NCBI GenBank assembly: GCA_025200525.1 | Contig: CM045761.1 | Coordinates: forward strand, 43,470,190-43,534,189 | Reading direction: 5' to 3' | DNA from: Camellia lanceoleosa | Lineage: Eukaryota > Streptophyta > Magnoliopsida > Ericales > Theaceae | DNA: 64,000 nt | In this document: positions 34,992 to 46,865 of the stretch, piece by piece | Numbering within the stretch: the first letter of the stretch is position 1 | How the letters are laid out: every line of letters begins with the position of its first letter | Made by a program: the position numbers and the translations under genes | Notes under the pieces: model-generated | Database searches by the model: none | Told to the model about the DNA's origin: nothing | What the model saw: the letters and a program-made list of their open reading frames with translations, nothing else

Positions 34992-35768
34992 TTGTTTAGA
35001 CTTTTGTAACCAAAAATTTTTTTTCACTTCAACTACATAAAAGATTTCTTTTAACCAAGTTTTAACCATTGAAGTATTTATTTATTTATTTATTACTTGG
35101 TTCCTAAATGCTTTAACTATTTTACCCACGGCTTCTAATTTTATTATTATTTAAAAAAAAAAAAAAACTAGTTTTTAAGTCTTTGCCAAACTTAACTGGA
35201 CCGTTATTTAAGAAAAGGTCAAAAAAAAAACTAACTTTTTTACAGGCCTGCCAATGGTGAGGGATTCTATTTGAATTTAAAATATGTTTCAATATGTCAA
35301 ATTTAAATTTACAAATTTTAATTCTTATTATATCTTAATATGAAAATAAAGGTAATATATATTAAATTCTCAAATAACCTTTTTTTACTTTTATAATACT
35401 TTTTAACTGACCATATTTGACTTTTGTCGGATTAAAATCTTTTTTCCAACGTCATTTTGGTAAGTGTCTATTTTAAAAGTCGCAAAAAATTTTAAAAATT
35501 TCAACTCTTACAAAAAGCGAAAATTTTCTTTCCATTCACCATACGAAGCGAAGATTCATTACCTTTCACACTACTTTTTATATGTTTTTTCAACCAAAAA
35601 AGAAAGAAGAAAAATTAAAATTAAAAAGTCATAAGCTTAATTTAAATTCATAAATTTTAATTTGTATTATATCTTAATATAAATTTATTAATAAGTATAA
35701 CACATTAAATCATAAAATAATTTTTTTCTTCTCATGGTATAACATAATCAGTTATTTCTATTCAAATC
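34992..35768. other. AT-rich intergenic DNA
   Basis: AT-rich with A-tracts. No gene, repeat family or structured signal recognised. Confidence 0.55.
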
Positions 35769-36005
35769 TTTATATATTTCTCCTCAATAGATCAAAGATA
35801 TTTGTGCTTCTTCTTCTTCTTCTTTTTCATCCTCCCTCCAAAATTCCAATCCACTCTACCAAAACTCACCATCATCATCAACATCGTTGTTTTTTATTAT
35901 TTTGAAACCCTAAACCATAGAAGAAAGTTTGAACAAAACCAAATAATGAATGAGAGTAATAATCAAAATAATTTTTTGAAACAAACCATCAAAAAGGAGG
36001 TAAGT
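35769..36005 (+). other. Possible orphan gene start: TATA, CT-rich leader, short first exon
   Basis: TTTATATAT near 35769 is followed by a CT-rich stretch (TTCTTCTTCTTC near 35805), typical of plant 5' leaders. An ATG at 35946 then opens 18 codons ending in a consensus donor GAG|GTAAGT at 36000. No second exon or known domain could be found downstream, so this may be a gene fragment or chance. Confidence 0.25.
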
Positions 36006-36819
36006 ATTCATATAAAGGGGTTTCACAATTTTTGTAGAACACCATCAATTATTTTCTATATCATTTTTTTGACAAAAATTAAAAAGCCCAGTAATTAGAT
36101 TAAAAATAACATATTATTGGAGTTGTTCTTATTTTGTTTTTAAATAGTATATTATTTGAGAACTACTCATTCTTATTAGTGTCTGATGCTTTTATGCTTA
36201 TAAGTTTGGTTTTTGCTTTTCTACAAGCATTTTGTGGATAATTTGTAATGTAAAAGTTTTTTCTTCCTATATTGAAAAGTTTTATAATGCTCATGTAAAA
36301 GTTTGATTTTTTTTGTATTTATAATGTTTATGTGCTTTTAAGTTTTTTTTTTTTTTTTTTTTCTGTATTTGAGAATTATTTTCTGTATTGAAAAGTTTTT
36401 AAAATAATTTAGTTTTTTTTAGTTTGTTTATTATTTATTATTTGGATTTACCTTGAGGGTAATTTGAAAAAATAATAGGATGTGATGAGAGTAAAATAAA
36501 ATTTAAAATAATTAAACAAGATGTAACTAGAAATTGTGAGTACTTAATATATATATATATATATATATTTTTGTGGAAATAGAATCCCCTGCAATCTAAG
36601 CTGGCCTAGTGTCGCCAAGACTAAGCCCAAACAGAGATTGGGCTGCCCAAAGCCCGGGCTACAAATTGGGCCAGTCAAAAGAAGCTTGGACCTGAGTGTT
36701 TAGTTTTCCCAAACCTTTTTATGCATCTTGTATATGGTCAAAAAGAGTATATATACTTGTCAATTATTTTCATTTTATTTTCAAAAACTAGGACCTTCAA
36801 TTACAAATAGGTTCTACCT
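36006..36819. other. AT-rich intergenic DNA with an (AT)n microsatellite
   Basis: Contains T-runs (36345-36362) and an AT dinucleotide run at about 36547-36568. No gene recognised. Confidence 0.55.
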
Positions 36820-36822
36820 TTA

Positions 36823-37641
36823 GGCCCTGTTTAATTGTTCGGATTGGATATAAGAGTTTAAGAAAGATATGCAATAACCTAAGGAAAAATATAGGATATA
36901 ATATAGGGAATGACTTCTGTCCAGTCCTTAATCGGACTGGACCGTGCTGTTGGGCCCATGGGGGCTCACCACGGGTCCCGTTTTGATAATCTGAACCGTT
37001 TAATGTGTAGAACTCATCGAGTAATATATGCCTGTAAAAAATCACATTGATCGGATATTGATAGCTATGTGATCAAAACAGATTTTTGTCAACTGTTAAT
37101 TTATTCACCGCCCATTTTTTTTTATACAAACTGATTTGATCACATAGCTATCGATATCCGATTAATGTGATTTTTGACAGGCATATAGTATTCGACAAGT
37201 TCTACACATTGAACGGTTCAGATTATCAAAACAGGACCCGTGGTGGGCCTCCATGGGCTCAACAGCACGGTCCAATCCGATTAAGGACTGGACAGAAGCC
37301 ATGCCCTATAATATATTGTAAGATATGAAATGGATTATGTATACTGTGAGGTCACTTATACTATGTTTGGTTAAGATAAGATATAGGATGTGATAAGAGG
37401 AGAGTGATTATTTTGACATTTGGATGAAAGATTCCCTATATCTGACGGTGAGAGATATACAATACTATAGGGAGGTGGTATTGTATATTCTCTTTTTGTA
37501 TCATATACTATCCGGACTCCCTATATCTGGAGCAACCAAACACAAGATATAGGGAGACAAGAAAACATGTGAGACTCATCTCATATTATATCTGGCCCCA
37601 CCCTCACGTCTTCCTTATATATAGAGTAAACAAACAGGGCC
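36823..37641. mobile_element. MITE with GGCCCTGTTT ends, split by a nested MULE MITE
   Basis: The left end GGCCCTGTTT (36823) and right end AAACAGGGCC (ending 37641) are a perfect 10-bp inverted repeat. Flanks are TTA (36820-36822) and TTG (37642-37644), one mismatch from a Tourist-type duplication. Without the nested insertion it is about 410 bp. Confidence 0.6.
36906..37306. mobile_element. MULE-type foldback MITE with perfect 9-bp target duplication
   Basis: A 401-bp element that is almost entirely one inverted repeat. The left arm GGGAATGACTTCTGTCCAG pairs with the right arm CTGGACAGAAGCCATGCCC, and pairing continues inward for more than 150 bp (for example GATCACATAGCTATC with GATAGCTATGTGATC). 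It is flanked by TATAATATA at 36897-36905 and 37307-37315, a perfect 9-bp duplication as made by Mutator-like transposases. It has no coding capacity. Confidence 0.85.
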
Positions 37642-37647
37642 TTGAGA

Positions 37648-37766
37648 CTTATTACCTATTAAATTATATTGATAAATTTATCAAGTGATAATTTTATCAG
37701 TCTTTCTTGTTTTTATGAATAAATTTATAGTGATAAATTTATCAATAGAATCTATAGGTAAATAAG
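37648..37766. repeat. Small AT-rich inverted repeat
   Basis: CTTATTACCTAT at the left and ATAGGTAAATAAG at the right are near complements, and the inner GATAAATTTATC occurs on both arms. A 119-bp hairpin, possibly a decayed MITE. No target duplication identified. Confidence 0.5.
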
Positions 37767-38161
37767 TTTAGTTGATAGAACTAATAGGCAAGTGTCATTT
37801 TATATAACTGTGGACACTGTCATCAAAATAAACATCTTATATTAAACCAACTTTTTTTATAGCATAATTCCTAATAGTTGACGGAGTGGCAAGTTAAGCC
37901 GTGATAACGCTTCAAAAAGTGCAAGTCATAAGTTTGATAATTATATACCCAAGTCTAGACAACCAGAGTAATAAGTTCTTCTAATTTGATTTGAAAACTT
38001 TTAAATATCAAAATGTGTTTAAATTTGACTTATTTACCTAACAAGTCAAATTTGAATGAACTTTTTACAAATTGAACTCGTGTAATTTGACTTTTTATAG
38101 TGATTTATAAAATTCTATATTTTAATGTAGCACAATGTGTAAGAAATGGTTTTGGGGAAAA

Positions 38162-38193
<32 letters not shown>

Positions 38194-38220
38194 CAGTTTT
38201 TTTTTTCCTAAAACATTGGT
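37767..38220. other. AT-rich intergenic DNA with an (AAAAC)n run
   Basis: No gene recognised. AAAAC is repeated at about 38163-38194. Confidence 0.5.
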
Positions 38221-39100
38221 CTATTGTTTAAGTGGGACCCATGCGCCAAAGTTGGCGGGTCTATGTAGCAACGCGTTCTTTGTTGCGTAACAATTTACGT
38301 CGTATATTGGTTGCTCAAAAACGTTATCTGGGGAATGAGAAATCAATGCCAAAATGAGCTCCTTGGAAATTGCATTTTGGTGAGGTTTCCATAAGGGATG
38401 GAGAACAGGCTTGTCCCACATTGCTTGAGTAGGCAAACTTAGTGTGGGTTTATAAGTCTTGAGCTTGCATCAAGGGAGGGCCCTAAGGGGTACCCAAGTT
38501 TTGTGGATGGGGAAGTTATGGGGGAAGTGAGCCTTGACCCGTTGGACCCAAAAATTATCACAAGTGCACGCCATCTACTTGGGTGCGGGTGTAAGGTTGG
38601 GTTGGGCTTGTGTAGTCCAATGCTTATCTTTTTGGGTAAAAAATATTTAAATTTTATTTTTCTAAAATTAAATTCTTATTGTTTGGAATTTGAATTTCAG
38701 TTTGAAATTCAAAATAAATTCCGAAATGACCCTAATGTTTCTAAACGTTGGCAGTTTAGTCCAATGCACATTTTCCTCCAACCCAAACAAGTTCTTTACT
38801 TGTTCAAAACCAATCCGAACAGGTTCTTTACCTATTCAAATTTGTCCCAAACAACCACCAAGTCTCTTATAAATAAACCAATCCTCCATTTGGTTTTCTA
38901 TTCATTTTTCATTCTTCTTTCTGCTTTTGCTTCCTGCATTTTGCTGCATAACTTTTTTGTAAGAAAGAGTATAAACACAAAATGTGATTGCTGGACATTT
39001 AGTTTGTAATGTTGCTGCTAATTGTCGTCAATCATTTTATTTTGAGAGATAGACGTCCACATTCTGAAAGTATCATGGAGAGGACGAATCTGTCTTAAGG
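38221..39100. other. Possible LTR remnant (Ty1/copia-like words)
   Basis: TGTCCCACATTG at 38413 and GTGTGGGTTTATAAG (38441-38455) resemble the 5' part of plant Ty1/copia LTRs, with a TATA-like TTTATAAG. No matching second LTR, primer site or coding region was found. The open frame at 38503-39009 has no recognisable domain. Confidence 0.3.
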
Positions 39101-39779
39101 AGACAGTATTGAACACTGGACTTGATTGAATTTATGAAAAAATAATATTGTAAGTAGTTTGTTTATGATTTTCATTTCAGGTTTCAAATTTTTTTTTTTT
39201 GGATTCTGTTTTGTTTTGTGTAACAAAATAAGAATCTATTTTTTGATATTTTACTATTCTATTGTTTTGATTTAAGTAATCAAACAGATTTTCTTCTTCC
39301 TTAATCAATTCTTCCAATACAATGAAAATTATCTAACACAATGTACACAAGACCACATACAAAAACAAAAAATTGGTGAAATTCTTTTAAATATATTTCT
39401 AACAACTGGTTTTACAAACTACTTTACAATAACGTAGGCAATACATTCAAAGTGGAGGAAAAAAAAAATTAAACAAATACAAATGATTCAACAAAAAATC
39501 AAGAGAATAACCCTCTTTCTAAAATGCTAAAAAGCTATGAGACCAACAGAACCTGTGAAACGTACCCACCCTAAAAAAACATAGTACAATTGATCTCAAC
39601 TATTTGGTTTGTAAATAGTTGGATTTGAACTTACCTGACGCATTTCATGGTGTATTTTATTTTTATTTTTTTGGATTATGCAAACTTTGGATTGACTGCT
39701 ATGGCCTCCTGGTGAATCATATCCTTTATCTGTTCTTCTCCATCGAGATAGAGACCACACCACTCTCTACGGGCTTCCA
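39101..39779. other. Unassigned AT-rich DNA
   Basis: Nothing recognised up to the start of the gag-like region at about 39780. Confidence 0.5.
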
Positions 39780-39794
39780 CTAGCCTAAGTTTAC

Positions 39795-40400
39795 ACTCTA
39801 CGACAGAAAAACCGATCCATACATGCACGTGAGCCACTCTCGACAGGTTATGGCTAGATACTGGCGAAACGACGCTTTTATGTGCCTCATTTTCCTGTCA
39901 AAGTTTGGGTGAGTTGGGCCTGAAATGGTTTGATAGGCCGCTGAAGGAAAGTATCGAAATGTGGCAGCAGTTGGCAGAAGCATTCGTGACCCGATTCCAA
40001 ACTAACACCAAAACGCTGAAAGAAGTCAACCATCTTCTGAGCATCAAGATGGAACCAGGCGACTCCTTCAAAGCATACAACTCCAAATATTGGGAAACCA
40101 TCAACGAAATCCTTGATTACTCGACCAACCTGGAAATCACCCAATACAAGCGCGCTCTCCTAGTCGAACATAGACTGAGGGACTTGCTTACCATGAACCA
40201 ATTAGCGACCATGAAGCTACTGATGTAGTGCATTAACAAGCACGTCCGAGTAGAGGATGATGCTACCATAGCCACCGTGAAGGCAAAAACAGTGGCAACG
40301 GACAAAAGAGTGGTTGGTAAGGTCCATGCAGTCGGACATGAGGCAAACCGCCCTAGAAGCACCACCCCAAGGCGTGATCAACGTGATCTATGGTTTCATT
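39795..40400 (+). pseudogene. gag fragment (element 2)
   Basis: Capsid-type gag. TDPYMHVSHSRQVM is readable near 39810, followed by the core LKWFDRPLKESIEMWQQLAEAFVTRF and GDSFKAYNSKYWE (39905-40200). An in-frame stop at about 40226 interrupts it; the same frame then continues with KHVRVEDDATIATVKA. The N-terminus and any zinc knuckle are not seen. Confidence 0.75.
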
Positions 40401-41005
40401 GAGCTAGCACAGGTATGCGAGCTCTGAGGTATGATAAAAAAGGCAGAGCATATGAGGAAAGTCTTGTCAGTCTAGTCCATGGTCAAAAAGAGCAAAATCG
40501 AGGTGAAAGATGTGCTCAGCTTTTCAAGTCGAGATCTTGAATGAATTTAGACACCGCACAATGACGCGCTGGTAGTCACTTTTCACGTCAAGGACTTTGA
40601 CATTCGGCGCATTCTGATCAACTAGGGAAGCTCGGTCAAAATAATGTACTACGACGCCTTCAAGCAACTCAAGCTCAATGATAAAGACTTGGCCCCAACG
40701 ACCTCGCCTCTGGTCGAATTCAACTTGCAGCTAGAGTGGCCATGGAAAAGATCATCCTACTAGTCAAAGCCAGATCCGTGGTCAAGCAGGTGGAGTTTTG
40801 GGTGTTGAAGGTGCCTTCCACATACAATCTGATCCTAGGCAGAGGATGGCTTCACATCATGCAAGCAGTGGCTTCGACCTACCATCAACTTATGAGGTTC
40901 CCCTCTATTACGAGGGTGATTGAAAAGATTTGGGGCGATCAGGTCATGGCCAAGCAGTGCTTCATAGCCGTGAATGGGAGCCGAGCAGCCAAAGGATTCG
41001 TGTAA
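40401..41005 (+). pseudogene. Protease-region remnant (element 2)
   Basis: The frame 40736-41005 contains YNLILGRGWLH, the conserved end of the aspartic protease. The active-site Asp region upstream (about 40600-40640) is out of frame, with the D-S-G motif not readable, so the protease is inactive as read. Confidence 0.6.
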
Positions 41006-42028
41006 ATGATCGAAGGACCAAAGGATCAAAGTATCTTGGATAATGTAGGTACCAGGGCCGAAGAAAAGGTTGTTGAAGACTTGGTGGAGGTGAAGATCAA
41101 CGAAGATAATCTTGAGAAGTTCTTTTTGTTGGGATTCAGCCTGACCACCCATGAACGGCTGGAGATGGTGGATTTTTTGGTGGCGAATATCGAAGTGTTT
41201 GCATGGATGCCTTACGACATGCTTGGCATTGATCCGAACTTTATTTGCCACCAATTCAACATCTTTCTGGATGCCCGGCCTATCATTCAAAGAATGCGGG
41301 AATCAGCACTTCATCATGCCAAGGTAGTGGCAGAAGAGGTCAAAAACTTGCTTAGAGCGAGGGCAATCCAAGAAGTACACTACCCTCGGTGGGTTTCCAA
41401 CACGGTCGTGGTGCTAAAGAAGAATGACAAATGGCGAGTTTGTGTTGACTACAAGACGGTCAGCCGCGCTTGCCCCAAAGATAGTTTCCCCTTGCCCAGA
41501 ATCGACCAACTGGTGGACCTTACAGCCGGACACAACCGACTCAGCTTCTTGGATGCTTACCACGGTTATCATCAGATTGTCATGCATGAGCTTGACCGGG
41601 AGGTTATCTCTTTCACCATGCCAAGGGGGTTGTTATGCTACCGGGTTATGCCCTTCGGGTTAAAGAACATCGGGGCAACCTTTCAAAGGATGGTCACTAA
41701 GATGTTCGCTCCCTTGCTTGGTCGCACAATAGAGGCCTATATAGACGACATGGTTATAAAGAGCAAATGCGCAACTAACCACTTAGCTGACTTGGTGGAG
41801 ATGTTCGCCATTCTCAAACAACAGAAGTTGCGTCTGAATGCGTTGAAGTGTGCTTTCAGCGTAGGGTCGGGGAAATTCTTGGGCTTTTTGGTTACCAACC
41901 GTGGCATCGAGGCGGACCGCTCCCAAATCAATGCCATGCAAGAATTGAAGCAACCCAACTCGGTAAAAGACGTGCAATATCTTGCTGGGATAGCAGCCGC
42001 GCTTAACCGATTTATAAGCTGGTTATGA
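41006..42028 (+). pseudogene. Reverse transcriptase (element 2)
   Basis: 340 codons in one frame. Blocks: [71 protein letters not shown] and the catalytic [10 protein letters not shown]. The stop at 42026 (TGA) falls inside the domain just after the RT thumb region and matches a CGA-to-TGA change. Confidence 0.85.
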
Positions 42029-42580
42029 GATCGTTGCCGACCTTTCTTCCGAGCCTTGAAGTCAAAGTTTTCATGGGACGAAGAATGTGACAGAGCCTTA
42101 GCTGAGCTAAAGACATACCTATCTTTCGCTCCACTCTTGGTCGCGCTGAAGCACGACGAAGAACACTATCTTTATTTGGTTGTTTCTTAATATGCCATAA
42201 GCGCAATGCTTCTTCGAGCAGAGGGCCTCCAATATCTACTGATCTTTTATGTGAGCAAAACCTTGCTCCCTGCGAAGTTGAGATACTTGTCGCTGGAGAA
42301 ACTCGCCTTGGCACTAATGATGGCCTGAAGGAAATTAGCACACTACTTTCATGCTCACATGATCATGGTACTGACCGAGTTCCTCTTGAAAACTTTGTTT
42401 GAACGCCCAGACTTTTCCGGCCGAATTCTGAAGTGGGCAGTCGAGTTAGGACAATTCAACATCAAGTTTCAATCCCGAACTACCATCAAAGCCCAAGCAT
42501 TGGCTGACTTCGTTGCGGAATTCTCGCCTGGAATTCATCCAGTTTGCCCGGTGGATCTCACCGACGCAACTAGGCTGTAG
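42029..42580 (+). pseudogene. Tether RNase H region (element 2)
   Basis: Continues the RT frame through several stops: FSWDEECDRALAELKTYL, then a TAA at about 42188 and a TGA at 42327, then the open part with FSGRILKWAVELGQFNIKF and ALADFVAEF. The stops are all explained by C-to-T changes. Confidence 0.7.
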
Positions 42581-42882
42581 GGGATAGGTATGGCGGAAAT
42601 TGCATAGCCTCCCATCCAACCAAATGTTCAAGACGACGCGGAAGTTGCATGCCTGTCCACTAACCCATCCTTTGAAGGCTCACTTCAGCCTAGCAATGCG
42701 CCGTTGGATTTGGGAATAATAGGACAACCTGTTGGATCTAACACCGCATTGCTGAAGGGGGATAAAGGCATGTTTGTTGCAATCGTCAACGGCGAGCTTG
42801 CTGTGGAAGTAGTCGAGCAGCTGCTCTAATCACTTGGACCTTCAAACATCCCAAGATCCTTTGGAAGCTTTTCATTGACGAA
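42581..42882 (+). other. Linker between RNase H domains (element 2)
   Basis: No domain recognised; probably variable linker of the polyprotein. Confidence 0.4.
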
Positions 42883-43638
42883 ATGTCGAAACTTTTTGTT
42901 GATGGCGCCTTAAACAGGCATGGAGCCGGACTGGGAGTAGTCTTGATCTCCCTAGATGGACTGACCATTGAACATTCTATCACACTAGGATTTCCTGCGT
43001 CAAACAACGAGGCTGAGTACGAAGCGTTACTAGCTGGTCTAAAGAGCACACTCCGAATGCAAGCACCCGAGCTGATGGTCTACAGTGACTCTCAACTCGT
43101 TATAAACCAAGTATCTGGGGAATACGAAGCCAAAGATGACAGAATGACCAAGTACCAAACTTTGGTAAGAGATCAAATCAAGAAACTCCAAGCCATAAGA
43201 GTCCAACAAATTGGCCGAGAAGATAACGGGGGGGGGGGGGGAAATGAGTTGGTCGGTTTAGCTTCCATGGCCGACAAATCAACTCTCAGCCCTCTCCTAA
43301 TTGAATTCCTCCCAAGACCTAGCATTGAAGACTTAGAGCAGGCGGAAGTTCTTTGCACCAAGCTAGATCCTTCTTGGATAGACCTTATCATTCTTTTCCT
43401 TAAAGAAAGGATCCTGCCAATTGACAAGAAAGAAGCACGCAAAATCTGGGCGAAGTCTAAGCAGTTTTGGCTCTCTCCATTTGGTGCTTTGTATAAGAAG
43501 TCATTCTCCAGTCCATACCTCAAGTGTGTTCACCCAAACAGAGTCGACGCTTTCCTTTACGAGATCTACGAAGGCATGTATGGAAGCCACATCAACGGGA
43601 GATCTTTAGCCTACTGCGCTATTTCACAAGGATACTAA
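42883..43638 (+). pseudogene. Archaeal-type RNase H and start of integrase (element 2)
   Basis: [40 protein letters not shown] and [20 protein letters not shown] are the archaeal RNase H signature with the D-E-D residues. A run of 13 G at 43228-43240 encodes five glycines where the family normally has varied residues before the final Asp block. The frame continues into the integrase N-terminus ([26 protein letters not shown]). Confidence 0.82.
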
Positions 43639-44590
43639 TGGCTGTACATGCAGGCAGATGCACTAAAATATGTCAGAAAATGCGAGAAATGCCAGAAGTT
43701 CACCCACTAAATTCATCAGCCGGCCAGAGAGCTCCTTCCTCGTACAAGTCCTTGGCCTTTCGCAATGTGGGGGCTTGACATAGTAGGACCACTCCCAACC
43801 GCGCTGGGCAACCGCAAGTTCTTCATAGTGATAACAGACTACTTCACCAAATGGGTCGAAGCCGAGCCCTTGGTGACAATTAAAGAAAATGATGTAAAGA
43901 AGTTTGTCTGGCAGAACGTGACAACACGGTTTGGAGCCCCCAAGGCTTTGATCTCTGACAATGGCACCCAATTTGATAGGCAGTTGTTCAAAGGATTTTG
44001 GAAGGAACTAAAGATAGAATTCTACAATTCCACCCTAGCCTACCCTCAGTCCAACGGCCAAGCCGAAGCGTCGAACAAGACCATTCTAGATGGACTGAAG
44101 AAAAGGATAAAGAAAGCTAAAGACAAGTCAGCCGAGGAACTTCCAAATGTCCTCTAGGCTTACTGAACAACACCAAGACGGTCAACCAAGGAGATACCTT
44201 TTGCCTTGGCATACGACATGGAGGCAGTCATCCCATTGGAGATCGGTATGTCCACCGTCCACAGCGAAAATTTTGAGCCCGACTTAAATGCTGAAGCCAT
44301 TGTCCTAGAATTGGACCTTACAGACAAAAGCCGAGAAAAGGCACTAATCCATGTCGCAGCATATCAAAAAGAACTGTCCAAAAAGTATAACAAAACAGGT
44401 CACCCCAGACCGTTCAAGGTCGGGGATTGGGTCTTAAGGAAGGTGATAGGCAACACTCTAGTGCCGGGCGAAAGGAAGCTAGGGGCAAACTAGGAAGGGC
44501 CTTACAAGATCACCGGTCTGGCAGGCAAAGGGGCATACCATCTAGAAGACTTGGATGGCAAAACTATACCCCGGCCATGAAATACAGCCA
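43639..44590 (+). pseudogene. Integrase (element 2)
   Basis: The zinc-binding CEKCQK pair is at about 43680. Core: MWGLDIVGPLP, ISDNGTQFD and GQAEASNKTI give the D,D,E residues (43765-44157). The core ends at a TAG (44155) that fits a TGG-to-TAG change, and the C-terminal part (44206-44590) has two further such stops before TIPRP. No chromodomain is seen. Confidence 0.82.
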
Positions 44591-44816
44591 ATCTGAAGTT
44601 GTATTATTTTTAGTTTCAATCTTTGAATGTAATTTTTTGTAAGGGACAAACATTCTTCTCCATTTACCAATGTAATTCTTTCAGTCACCATGTGAATTCC
44701 TGAATGCTATACGTAATAGAAATTAATTACTGTACATAGAAAATCTGTTGTGGTTAAAGGATTGCAATGAATGAGAGGGCAACAACCGCCACAAAGAGGT
44801 GATTTTTCCCGTTTGG
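44591..44816 (+). other. Spacer after integrase (element 2)
   Basis: Short AT-rich non-coding spacer before the minisatellite. Confidence 0.5.
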
Positions 44817-45990
44817 AAGAGTTGATGAATTGTTCGACTCTAAATTTTTAGCCGAGATGCTTTTGCTCGGCCCTTAGAGTTGATGAATTGTTCAACCCTA
44901 AGCTTTTAGCCGAGGTGATTTTGCCCGACTAGAAGAGTTGATGAATTGTTCAACTCTAAGTTTTTAGCCGAGATGATTTTGCTCAGCCCTTAGAGTTGAT
45001 GAATTGTTTAACTCTATGCTTTTAGCCAAGGTGATTTTGCTTGGCTAGACGAGTTGATGAATTGTTTAACTCTAAGCTTTTAGTCAAGATGATTTTGCTC
45101 GGCCCTTATAGTTGATGAATTGTTCAACTCCAAGCTTTTAGACAAGGTGATTTTTCCCGGCTAGACGAGTTGATGAATTGTTCAACTCTAAGTCTTTATG
45201 CGAGATGCTTTTGTTCGGCCTTTAGAGTTGATGAATTGTTCAACTCTAAGCTTTTAGCTGAGGTGATTTTGTCTGGCTAGAAGAGTTAATAAATTGTTCA
45301 ACTCTAAGTTTTTAGCTGAGATGATTTTGCTCGGCCCTTAGAGTTGATGAATTGTTTAACTTTATACTTTTAGCTGAGGTGATTTTGCTCGACTAGATGA
45401 GTTGATGAATTGTTCAACTCTAAGCTTTTAACCGAGATGATTTTGCTCGGCCTTTAGAGTTGATGAATTGTTCAACACCAAGCTTTAAGATGAGGTGATT
45501 TTGCTCGGCTAGACGAGTTAATGAATTGTTCAACTCTAAGTCTTTAGCCGAGATGCTTTTGCTCGGCCCTTAGAGTTGATGAATTGTTTAACTCTGAGTT
45601 TTTAGCTGAGATGATTTTGCCTGGCTAGAAAAGCTGATGAATTGTTCAACTCTAAGCTTTTAGCCGAGATGCTTTTGCTTGACCCTTAGAGTTGATGGAT
45701 TGTTCAACTCTAAGCTTTTAGTCGAGGTGATTTTGCCCGGCTAGACGAGTTGATGAATTGTTTAACTCTAAATCTTTAGCCTAGATACTTTTGCTCGGCC
45801 CTTAGAGTTGATGAATTGTTCAACTCTAAGTCTTTAGCCCAGATACTTTTGCTCAGCCCTTAGAGTTAATGAATTGTTCAACTCTAAGTTTTTAGCCGAG
45901 ATGATTTTGCCCAGCTAGAAGAGTTGATGAATTGTTCAACTTTAAACTTTTAGCCGAGATGATTTTTCTTGACTTAACGAGTTGATGTTC
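44817..45990 (+). repeat. 58-bp minisatellite, about 20 units (element 2)
   Basis: Unit of about 58 bp with GAGTTGATGAATTGTTCAAC, CTAAGCTTTTAGCCGAGATG and TTTTGCTCGGCCCTTA. GAGTTGA and TTCAACTC in each unit are complementary and can form a hairpin. GCCGAG and CTCGGC form a second complementary pair. Confidence 0.9.
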
Positions 45991-46313
45991 AATTCCACTT
46001 TTATTCTGATCGAGGTGCTTTTCTCGGATTAAATCAATGGATAATTTGTCCTTTGCGTATTGCGCAGTTAAAAGAAGAAACACAATATACATGGCAAGCA
46101 TACAAGAGACAAGCGAAGAAAAAAATTTCATTGATTGAGCTTGTAAATACAAAAGTTGGAGCCAGCAGCCCGGTTGCAAAACATTTCAAAAAGAAAACAA
46201 GAAATGGCATAAATCTAAGCTAGGGGGGAGAGGTCGACGAATTCATCTTTGGCTTCCTCTGTGGAAGCCTCCAGATCAACCATAGTAGTCATTTCTTTAT
46301 CGCCGGTCTCCTT
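45991..46313. other. Spacer between minisatellite and antisense ORF (element 2)
   Basis: Non-coding; may hold the 3' untranslated region of the antisense ORF. Confidence 0.45.
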
Positions 46314-46831
46314 CTAGCCGGCCTCCTCCTCGGCCTCCTCTTGCAAAGAGTTGAAGACTTCATTGGCAAAAGGTACCATATAGACTGGCAAGAAGGCAGG
46401 GGGAGGATAGGTGAACACCTCAGTTTCAGATCCTTGGCTAAGTTTTTCACAAGCAGCCTTCCAACCAGACTTGAAAAAGATGTCCTTGGTGGCTTCAACT
46501 TGTTTGGTGTAGTTCTCTTCGGCCTCCTTGAAGCCGAGGTTGTTGGCCTCGTCCACAGCTTCCTGCCTCGCTTTCTTTTTAGCCTTTAGGAGAGCCTTCA
46601 AAGTGTCCCTCTCTTGCTCAGCCTTACCAAGCTGGCCAAACAGCTTGGCATTGTTAGCGTTGGCAATCTCGAGGGAGGCCTTAGCTCAACCGAGACCTTC
46701 TTGTCGACGTTATTTAGCTTGGTCACTTTATGACGCAAATTAACAATGCGGTCCATGACGAGATGCTGTTTTTGGATGGCCTGCAAGAAGTAAGAAGAAA
46801 AATAGCCCAAGCAAAGAAGTAAACCGAGCAA
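46314..46831 (-). pseudogene. Antisense coiled-coil ORF fragment (element 2)
   Basis: Minus strand. A Lys/Glu-rich helical stretch, MKALLKAKKKARQEAVDEAN (from 46601), is followed by FKEAEENYTKQVEATKDIFF and GWKAACEKL. Upstream (46831-46602) a second frame carries a heptad-like part. It resembles the C-terminal coiled-coil of the antisense ORFs of plant Tat elements. The N-terminal domain is missing and one frame change lies near 46690. No function can be assigned. Confidence 0.65.
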
Positions 46832-46865
46832 AGACTTGATGAAAATGTTGAATCATACCCTAGTC

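Larger units (their letters stand above)
39780..46865 (+). mobile_element. Truncated Tat-lineage Ty3/gypsy element (element 2, no LTRs seen)
   Basis: Order: gag, protease end, RT, RNase H, archaeal RNase H, integrase, hairpin minisatellite, antisense coiled-coil ORF. The archaeal RNase H and the antisense ORF place it in Tat, but the sequence is clearly different from the Ogre element upstream. Neither LTR nor primer site could be found, so both ends appear lost. Confidence 0.8.

Noticed and set aside
38503..39009. 168-codon open frame
   Set aside because: No domain; composition like the surrounding AT-rich DNA; contains a likely LTR remnant at its start.
44817..45990. Possible CRISPR array
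   Set aside because: The units are contiguous tandem repeats without unique spacers, in a plant retrotransposon.
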